From: Novosphingobium sp. UBA1948
GTDB lineage: Bacteria; Pseudomonadota; Alphaproteobacteria; Sphingomonadales; Sphingomonadaceae
Assembly: GCA_002336765.1 (NCBI GenBank)
Contig: DDES01000037.1
Coordinates: forward strand, 1-5,333
DNA: 5,333 bases
Reading direction: 5' to 3'
Shown: positions 1 to 4,525 of the stretch, one piece after another
Numbering within the stretch: the stretch's first letter is position 1
Layout of the letters: each line of letters starts with the position of its first letter
Notes under the pieces: generated by a model
The model's input: the letters and a program-made list of their open reading frames with translations, nothing else
Database searches by the model: none
Told to the model about the DNA's origin: nothing
Translations under genes and position numbers: made by a program

Positions 1-443
<443 letters not shown>

Positions 444-459
444 GCAGCGCCGCAGGGCA

Positions 460-505
460 AACAGAAAAGCGGCCGGAGGGGATGCCCTCCGGCCGCTTTT
501 CTGTT
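460..505. terminator. Bidirectional rho-independent terminator candidate, perfect 21-bp inverted repeat
   Basis: Arms 460-480 and 485-505 are exact reverse complements around a GATG loop. The core is very GC-rich (GCGGCCGGAGGG and its complement), and the outer part of each arm is A-rich on the left and T-rich on the right. A transcript from either side therefore meets a stable hairpin whose 3' arm ends in TTTTCTGTT. It lies 16 nt after the eno stop and about 76 nt after the stop of the convergent leftward wHTH gene, so it can serve both. There is no T run fully outside the stem; part of the stem would have to supply the U tract. Confidence 0.85.
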
Positions 506-581
506 CCGCTTTTGCATCGCACCATTGAACCATTGTGGATGCTGCATGCGCTCAAAATCCGGCGCGCCGCTTAACCCCGAT

Positions 582-1121
582 TCAATCCGAAAAATACTCG
601 TTCATCAGCACGCGCGCCTTGCCCGTCAGCCGCACGAAAGAGCGCCGCGCATCGGCATTGTCTTCCTCGCGCTCGACCAGTCCGCGCGCCTCGAGCACAT
701 TGAGCCAGCGCAGCGCCGTGGTGGAGGGAACGCCCGAACCGATGCAGGCGCTGGTGACCGCCACCCGCTTGCCCCGTTCACCGGCAACGAAGAGATCCAG
801 CAGAATATCCCAGGCGGGTTCGCCAAACAGCGATTCGTCGCCGAAAACCTCGGCGCGGCGCCGTCTGTTGCGATAAGCGCGCTGGGCTTTGTCGGCGGGC
901 GAGGTGTCCGAGATGACATTGCTCACCAGTCCGGAAAAAGCGGTGGCATTGCCATCGCCACGCTCGTCGCCCACGAGGCTTTCCATTTCCTGCGCCAACG
1001 CCGTGAGGGCGCGGGCCAGCAACTTGATTCGCTCGGGCGATTTCAAAGCGCCTTCCGACGGCTGCCATAATAGCGACATCAGGTTTGCAACCTGGTCTTG
1101 GGCTGTAGGATGCGTGCTCAT
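582..1121 (-). CDS. MarR-like winged-helix DNA-binding protein
   Basis: Predicted cytoplasmic transcription regulator of 179 residues; the ligand and targets are unknown. The N-terminal half (about 1-90) is helical with no family I can name and ends in a basic stretch RAYRNRRRR (81-89). The C-terminal half is a winged helix-turn-helix: a helix at about 101-114 (EPAWDILLDLFVAGERGK), then the turn and recognition-helix segment at 121-147 (VTSACIGSGVPSTTALRWLN...), and the wing at about 148-166 (REEDNADARRSFVRLT), the usual MarR-type arrangement in which the wing ends in LT followed by a last helix (GKARVLMNEYF). The ATG at 1121 is preferred: GAGGA lies 10 nt upstream, whereas the in-frame TTG at 1130 would sit 1 nt from that site. 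Stop TGA. The gene faces eno convergently. The upstream gene candidate on the same strand ends 100 nt away, so this gene may be second in a small operon or have its own promoter. The class is clear, the function is not. Confidence 0.88.
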   Translation of the reverse strand: MSTHPTAQDQVANLMSLLWQPSEGALKSPERIKLLARALTALAQEMESLVGDERGDGNATAFSGLVSNVISDTSPADKAQRAYRNRRRRAEVFGDESLFGEPAWDILLDLFVAGERGKRVAVTSACIGSGVPSTTALRWLNVLEARGLVEREEDNADARRSFVRLTGKARVLMNEYFSD

Positions 1122-1131
1122 GCGGACCAAA

Positions 1132-1136
1132 TCCTC
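1132..1136 (-). promoter_or_regulatory. Ribosome binding site deciding the start of the wHTH gene
   Basis: On the - strand the sequence reads GAGGA, 10 nt before the ATG at 1121-1119 and only 1 nt before an in-frame TTG at 1130-1128. The spacing supports the ATG. Confidence 0.6.
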
Positions 1137-1144
1137 GCTAGGCG

Positions 1145-1164
1145 CCTGAGTGATTTTCCTCAGG
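1145..1164 (-). repeat. Small inverted repeat in the leader of the wHTH gene
   Basis: CCTGAG at 1145-1150 and CTCAGG at 1159-1164 form 6-bp arms around 8 nt. It lies 23-43 nt upstream of the ATG at 1121, where an autoregulatory operator or a leader hairpin could sit. Six base pairs can occur by chance, so this is weak. Confidence 0.25.
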
Positions 1165-1221
1165 AGCTATGCGTAGGTTTAACCCAAAACGGCGGAATTG
1201 GAATATCCGGAAATACACATA

Positions 1222-1425
1222 CTAATCGCAATTGGATGGATTTTGATCCGATATGAATATTTTACCAAGTTCATTAAGGCATGCCTCGAGATGGGCTGCG
1301 GCAACATCCGCGCCCATGGCATCAAGCTGTACAAGGCTTTGGCGCAGCACGGCCATCACCGAGAGGCATTCATCATTACAAGGCGTCGCAGACCCCTCCG
1401 ACTGCGCTTCAACGAACCCATCCAT
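1222..1425 (-). CDS. Probable small helical protein, 67 residues, function unknown
   Basis: An open frame from an ATG at 1425 to a TAG at 1222 encodes 67 residues. The N-terminus is polar and contains two Cys (16, 20). The middle (about 21-56) reads like two amphipathic helices with regular Leu/Ala/Met spacing around QSLVQLDAMGADVAAAHLEA, and the tail is short and polar. This looks like a folded protein, unlike the Ser/Thr/Arg-rich translations of the other frames here. It resembles, from memory only, small sphingomonad proteins with a pattern of the type LxxLDxxGxxxAAAHLxxxLxxL. I cannot name a family or function. There is no clear Shine-Dalgarno site before the ATG, and a TTG at 1431 is an alternative start. 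It is on the same strand as the wHTH gene and upstream of it by 100 nt. GC content is lower than in the flanking genes. It has no signal peptide or membrane segment. Confidence 0.5.
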   Translation of the reverse strand: MDGFVEAQSEGSATPCNDECLSVMAVLRQSLVQLDAMGADVAAAHLEACLNELGKIFISDQNPSNCD

Positions 1426-1457
1426 AGCCAACCGACCCGCTCGAGAATACGTTTTCG

Positions 1458-1484
1458 CAGCAAGGTTGATCCAATACCTTGCTG
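1458..1484. repeat. Perfect 9-bp inverted repeat with 9-nt spacer, possible operator or leader hairpin
   Basis: CAGCAAGGT at 1458-1466 and ACCTTGCTG at 1476-1484 are exact reverse complements around TGATCCAAT. The element starts 33 nt upstream of the ATG of the small leftward gene (1425) and lies about 255 nt upstream of the peptidase start. The symmetry suits either a dimeric regulator site or an RNA hairpin in the leader of the leftward transcript. There is no flanking T run, so it is not an obvious terminator. Confidence 0.45.
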
Positions 1485-1551
1485 ACTTGCTTATACGTAC
1501 ATTACCATATTTTTATGGCCATACACAATTCGCAATCGCTGTTTGCTGCCA

Positions 1552-1566
1552 ATGCAATCGTTGCAT
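1552..1566. repeat. Palindrome ATGCAA-TCG-TTGCAT
   Basis: A 15-nt perfect inverted repeat with 6-bp arms and a 3-nt centre. A second GCAATCG lies 12 nt upstream (1542-1548 versus 1554-1560), and a further perfect 10-nt palindrome, GTTGGCCAAC, lies at 1583-1592. Such clustering suggests a regulatory region, but each site alone is short. Confidence 0.3.
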
Positions 1567-1648
1567 AGCGCCCAATGCGTGTGTTGGCCAACCTAAATCG
1601 AAACAGAATGTGGGACCGCTAGGCATAACCTTCGGCACGCGCTAACAT

Positions 1649-1692
1649 CGTTGTCAGTGGGAAATGCGCCGGTCCGGGCCTTGGTGACAACG
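1649..1692. promoter_or_regulatory. Inverted pair of TGACAACG half-sites upstream of the M13 peptidase gene
   Basis: CGTTGTCA at 1649-1656 and TGACAACG at 1685-1692 are exact reverse complements, with centres 36 bp apart. They sit 47-90 nt before the peptidase ATG, where a promoter is expected. Joined back to back, the halves would give TGACAACGTTGTCA, a LacI-family-like operator shape; here they are separated. They could be two regulator sites or the arms of a leader hairpin. No protein can be assigned from the sequence. Confidence 0.35.
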
Positions 1693-1724
1693 GTCCCACC
1701 GCAATTTTTCGGTAAATTCATTTT

Positions 1725-1730
1725 AGGAAG
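1725..1730 (+). promoter_or_regulatory. Ribosome binding site of the M13 peptidase gene
   Basis: AGGAAG lies 8 nt before the ATG at 1739. An in-frame GTG at 1730 overlaps this site, so it cannot use it; this decides the ATG as the start. Confidence 0.75.
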
Positions 1731-1738
1731 TGCAATTT

Positions 1739-3820
1739 ATGAAAAGTAACAAGAGCGCACATATTGCACTCATTGCCCTCTCTGCCGGTATCGCGACTGC
1801 GACTCCGATGGCGCTGATGGCGGGGGCACCGGCAACAGTACATAGTGGAATCGACAAATCCGCAATGGACATGAGTGTCTCTCCGGGGGACGATTTTTAC
1901 CAACATTCGAACGGCACATGGCTAACGAAAACTGAAATTCCGGCTGATCGGAGCTCTATCGGCGGGTTTCAGATCGCCGATCAGAGCACCGAGAAGCGAA
2001 TCAGTGAGCTGGTGAACACGCTGGCCACCGCTCCGGCCAAGCCCGGAAGTGACGCCGCCCGCATCCGCGATTACTACAAAGCCTATACCGATGTCGCCGC
2101 GATCGATGCCGCAGGCCTCGCGCCGGTCCAGCCCGATCTGGCCCGCTTCGCCGCCATCGCCTCGCGCAGCGATCTCGCGCGGGTGCTGGGCGAGCAGGTG
2201 CGCGCCGATGTCGATCCTATCAACGCCACCGACTATCAGACCGAGAACCTGTTCGGCTTCTTCATCAGCCAGTCCCTCAACGGGCATGGCGTGATGCCCT
2301 ATGTCATGCAGGGCGGCCTTGGCCTGCCCGAGCGCGAATATTATCTGGCCGACAGCGAGAAGTTCGCCGCGATCCGCACAGCCTACCGCGCCTATATCGC
2401 CACCATCCTGACCGACGCGGCGCTGGTGCCCGCCGCCGAGGCGGATGCCCGCGCCGCGCGCATCTTCGATCTGGAGATGAAAATTGCCCAGGCCCATGAA
2501 TCGCGCGAGGAAAGCGAGGACATCGTCCACGCCAACGCCGAATGGACCCGCGCCGCCTTCAAGACCAAGGCGCCGGGTATGGATTGGGACGCATTCTTTG
2601 CAGGCGCCGCGCTGCCCAAACAGCAGGTCTTTGCCGCCTATCACGACCGGGCCATCCCGCGCCTTGCCGCCTTGGTCGCTTCCGAGCCGCTTGATGTGTG
2701 GAAGGACTGGCTCGCCTTCCATCAGGTCAGCCAATATGCCGCCGTGCTGCCTTCCAAAATCGATGCCGACCGCTTCGCCTTCTACAGCACCACGCTCAAC
2801 GGCGTAAAAGTGCCGCGTCCGCGCGAGAAGCGGGCGGTTGCCGCGCTCAACGGCGCGCTGGGCGATGCGGTGGGCAAGCTGTACACCGCGCGCTATTTCC
2901 CCGCCACAGACAAGGCCCGCATTCAGGGCATGGTGGGCGAGATCAAATCCGCCTTTGCCCGCCGTATCGGCAAGCTTGACTGGATGGCGCCCGCCACCAA
3001 GCGCGAGGCTATTGCCAAGGTGCAGGGCATTGTCGTGGGCGTCGGCTATCCCGACCGCTGGAAGGATTATGCGACGCTGGATGTGAAGCCGGACGCCGCC
3101 TATGCCAATGCGGTGGCGGCCTCCAAACTCGCCTATCGCCAGCAGATCGCCAAGATCGGCAAGCCGCAGGATCGCGGCGAATGGTGGATGAACGCGCAAC
3201 TGGTGAACGCGGTGAACCTGCCGGTGCAGAACGCGCTCAATTTCCCCGCCGCCATCCTCCAGCGTCCCTTCTATGATCCCAAGGCCGATGTCGCCTTCAA
3301 TTATGGCGCCATCGGTTCGGTCATCGGGCACGAGATCAGCCACAGTTTCGACAACAATGGCGCGGCCTTCGACGCGACCGGCAAGCTGCGCAACTGGTGG
3401 ACCAAGCAGGATCTCGCGCGTTTCGACGCGGCGGGCAAGGCTCTGGCCGACCAGTTCAGCGCCTATGAGCCTTTCCCCGGCCTGCATGTGAACGGCAGCC
3501 TGACGCTGGGCGAGAATATTGCCGATGTGGCGGGGTTGGCCGCGGCGCTCGACGCCTATCACGCCTCGCTCAAGGGCAAGAAGGCGCCGGTGATCGACGG
3601 CATGACCGGCGACCAGCGCTTCTTCCTCGCCTTTGCGCAGGGCTGGGCCACCAAGGCCCGCGAGGCGGCGTTCCGCGCGCAAATGGCGGTCGATGGCCAT
3701 GCCCCCGGCCAGTATCGCGCGCAGACCGTGCGCAACATCGACGACTGGTACAAAGCCTTCGGCGTCAAAAAGGGCGACAAGCTATACCTGCCGCCCGAAA
3801 AACGTGTCAAAATCTGGTGA
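1739..3820 (+). CDS. M13 family zinc metallopeptidase (neprilysin/PepO type), exported
   Basis: A 693-residue zinc endopeptidase, full length for the family, predicted to cut peptides in the periplasm. The N-terminus (MKSNKS, then a hydrophobic stretch to about residue 30 ending ALMAGA) looks like a Sec signal peptide with cleavage near 30-32; there is no lipobox Cys. The M13 N-terminal signature PGDDFYQHSNGTW follows at 49-61. The C-terminal catalytic domain has every key element: substrate-binding Asn-Ala (N490-A491), NFPAAILQRPFYDP just after it, the zinc motif HEISH (H531, E532 catalytic, H535), ENIAD (E592 third zinc ligand, D596), and HAPGQYR (H654, R660), matching the transition-state His and carboxylate-binding Arg of neprilysin. 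It ends in the family's terminal Trp (KRVKIW). The Asn-Ala segment reads NAVNLP rather than the common NAYYNP. The first 250 nt are about 50-58% GC against about 70% further on. The substrate is unknown. It converges on ribH with no functional link evident. Confidence 0.96.
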   Translation: MKSNKSAHIALIALSAGIATATPMALMAGAPATVHSGIDKSAMDMSVSPGDDFYQHSNGTWLTKTEIPADRSSIGGFQIADQSTEKRISELVNTLATAPAKPGSDAARIRDYYKAYTDVAAIDAAGLAPVQPDLARFAAIASRSDLARVLGEQVRADVDPINATDYQTENLFGFFISQSLNGHGVMPYVMQGGLGLPEREYYLADSEKFAAIRTAYRAYIATILTDAALVPAAEADARAARIFDLEMKIAQAHESREESEDIVHANAEWTRAAFKTKAPGMDWDAFFAGAALPKQQVFAAYHDRAIPRLAALVASEPLDVWKDWLAFHQVSQYAAVLPSKIDADRFAFYSTTLNGVKVPRPREKRAVAALNGALGDAVGKLYTARYFPATDKARIQGMVGEIKSAFARRIGKLDWMAPATKREAIAKVQGIVVGVGYPDRWKDYATLDVKPDAAYANAVAASKLAYRQQIAKIGKPQDRGEWWMNAQLVNAVNLPVQNALNFPAAILQRPFYDPKADVAFNYGAIGSVIGHEISHSFDNNGAAFDATGKLRNWWTKQDLARFDAAGKALADQFSAYEPFPGLHVNGSLTLGENIADVAGLAAALDAYHASLKGKKAPVIDGMTGDQRFFLAFAQGWATKAREAAFRAQMAVDGHAPGQYRAQTVRNIDDWYKAFGVKKGDKLYLPPEKRVKIW

Positions 3821-3833
3821 GAATGGGGAAGGG

Positions 3834-3906
3834 GCCTCCGGCGGGTTAAGGGCGAGTCCAGTGTGCCGATTTGTCGAGACAAGTCGGTTGGGCCCTTAAC
3901 AATCCC
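3834..3906 (+). repeat. 3'-end hairpin repeat, copy 1 (after the peptidase gene), with enlarged loop
   Basis: Starting 14 nt after the peptidase stop, the + strand reads GCCTCCGGCGGG (3834-3845), then TTAAGGGC (3846-3853), a 38-nt loop, GCCCTTAA (3892-3899) and CAATCCC (3900-3906). The 8-bp arms are exact complements, extended by G3845-C3900. The loop contains a second hairpin: CCGATTTGTC (3866-3875) pairs with GACAAGTCGG (3878-3887), with one G-T wobble. The 5' part is 18/20 identical to copy 2 on the opposite strand. Its position right after a stop codon suggests a terminator or 3'-end processing element, but there is no T run. From memory, elements with the GCCTCCGGCGGG core followed by a variable hairpin are common after genes in sphingomonads and relatives; I could not check this. 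Confidence 0.7.
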
Positions 3907-3921
3907 CCTACTGTCTTTGTC

Positions 3922-3957
3922 GCGCTGCAATGGCGGACTTGTGCCACATTGCAGCGC
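3922..3957. repeat. Inverted repeat with 11-bp arms between the convergent genes
   Basis: GCGCTGCAATG at 3922-3932 and CATTGCAGCGC at 3947-3957 are exact reverse complements around 14 nt. The loop can pair further (TGGC 3931-3934 with GCCA 3943-3946) in an alternative fold. It lies about 100 nt after the peptidase stop and could be an additional terminator for either direction, but no U tract follows on either strand. Confidence 0.45.
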
Positions 3958-4033
3958 CACAGGCCTTTAAAGTTGCTGCGCGACGGGAGCAGACGACAAG
4001 CGTTTTGGTCAAGCCTTCGTCGGGAGATGTAAC

Positions 4034-4072
4034 GGGATTGCAAAGGGCGATGGCCCTTTGCCCGCCGGAGGC
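4034..4072 (-). repeat. 3'-end hairpin repeat, copy 2 (after ribH), likely ribH terminator
   Basis: Reading the - strand from 18 nt after the ribH stop: GCCTCCGGCGGG (4072-4061), CAAAGGGC (4060-4053), loop CATC, GCCCTTTG (4048-4041), CAATCCC (4040-4034). The 8-bp stem is exact and is extended by one G-C pair (4061/4040). It is the same element as copy 1 in inverted orientation, each copy lying in sense after its own gene; the first two stem pairs differ by compensatory changes (TT/AA versus CA/TG). The compact 4-nt loop makes this the better terminator candidate for the rib operon. No nusB gene follows ribH here, although that order is common in alphaproteobacteria. Confidence 0.7.
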
Positions 4073-4090
4073 AACCACCCTTACCCCAAA

Positions 4091-4513
4091 CTAAGCCCCG
4101 AACTTCTCGCGCAGCGCCAACAGCGCCAGCGCCGCCTTGGCCGCCTCGCCGCCCTTGTCCTTTTGCGCAGGGTCCGCGCGCACGATGGCCTGCGCCTCGT
4201 TCTCCACGGTCAGGATGCCATTGCCGATGGCCATGCCATCCATGGTCAGCGCCATAATGCCGCGCGCGCTCTCGCCCGCTACGATCTCGAAGTGATAGGT
4301 CTCGCCGCGGATCACCACGCCGATGGCGACATAGCCGTCATACTCGCCCGATCCATCGGCCAGCGCGATGGCACCGGGGATTTCCAGCGCACCCGGTACG
4401 GTCAGCACATCCACCTTGTGGCCGGCGGCCTTCAGCGCCGCCTTGGCGCCCGCCACCAGCATATCGTTGAGGTGGTCATAGAAACGGGCTTCAACAATCA
4501 GAAACTTGGCCAT
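4091..4513 (-). CDS. ribH: 6,7-dimethyl-8-ribityllumazine synthase
   Basis: RibH condenses 5-amino-6-ribitylaminouracil with 3,4-dihydroxy-2-butanone 4-phosphate to lumazine, the penultimate step of riboflavin synthesis, in the cytoplasm and usually as a pentamer or larger shell. The protein has 140 residues, typical of the short alphaproteobacterial form. Visible signatures: N-terminal strand [16 protein letters not shown] (4-19), [10 protein letters not shown] (39-48) in the substrate pocket, [15 protein letters not shown] (65-79) with the catalytic His74, the loop [13 protein letters not shown] (97-109), and R112 followed by KDKGGEAA (118-125), the phosphate-binding end of the site. Start: the ATG at 4513 has AAGGA 7 nt upstream; an in-frame TTG at 4528 would overlap that site and extend past the family N-terminus. 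It is 11 nt downstream of the ribB stop on the same strand, so co-transcription and coupled translation are likely. Confidence 0.97.
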   Translation of the reverse strand: MAKFLIVEARFYDHLNDMLVAGAKAALKAAGHKVDVLTVPGALEIPGAIALADGSGEYDGYVAIGVVIRGETYHFEIVAGESARGIMALTMDGMAIGNGILTVENEAQAIVRADPAQKDKGGEAAKAALALLALREKFGA

Positions 4514-4520
4514 TGGGAGG

Positions 4521-4525
4521 TCCTT
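4521..4525 (-). promoter_or_regulatory. Ribosome binding site of ribH, overlapping the ribB stop codon
   Basis: On the - strand the ribB stop TGA (4527-4525) runs into AAGGA, which lies 7 nt before the ribH ATG (4513). The overlap points to translational coupling between the two genes. Confidence 0.75.

Larger units (their letters stand above)
1426..1738. other. AT-rich intergenic region between divergent genes
   Basis: About 310 nt without a convincing gene. A + frame at 1253-1645 runs through it, but its translation is low-quality and Cys/Ser/Arg-rich. GC is markedly lower (around 40% in 1501-1560) than in the flanking genes (about 65-75%). It must contain the promoter of the rightward peptidase gene and probably that of the leftward small gene. 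I could not assign a confident -35/-10 pair on either strand, which is common in alphaproteobacteria. It holds several inverted repeats: 1458-1484, 1505-1523, 1552-1566, 1583-1592, and paired arms at 1610-1618/1691-1699 and 1649-1656/1685-1692. Confidence 0.7.

Noticed and set aside
525..1070. A 181-residue + frame opposite the wHTH gene, and another at 4058-4564 opposite ribH
   Set aside because: Both are His/Arg/Gln-rich complements of clear genes on the other strand.
1253..1645. A 130-residue + frame across the AT-rich region
   Set aside because: Its composition is low-quality (Ser/Arg/Cys/Ala), it has no motif, and it overlaps the more protein-like - strand frame and several dyads.
1730..1738. 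GTG start for the M13 gene, three codons upstream
   Set aside because: It overlaps the AGGAAG ribosome binding site, which is well spaced for the ATG at 1739.
1922..3700. A 592-residue open frame on the - strand opposite the M13 peptidase gene
   Set aside because: It is an antisense shadow of a high-GC gene. Its translation is Gly/Arg/His/Ile-rich with no recognisable domain, while the + strand encodes a full M13 protease with all motifs.
3821..4090. FMN riboswitch or other riboswitch near the riboflavin genes
   Set aside because: This region is downstream of ribH, not upstream of the operon, and I see no RFN-element motifs. Any such leader would lie beyond position 5333.
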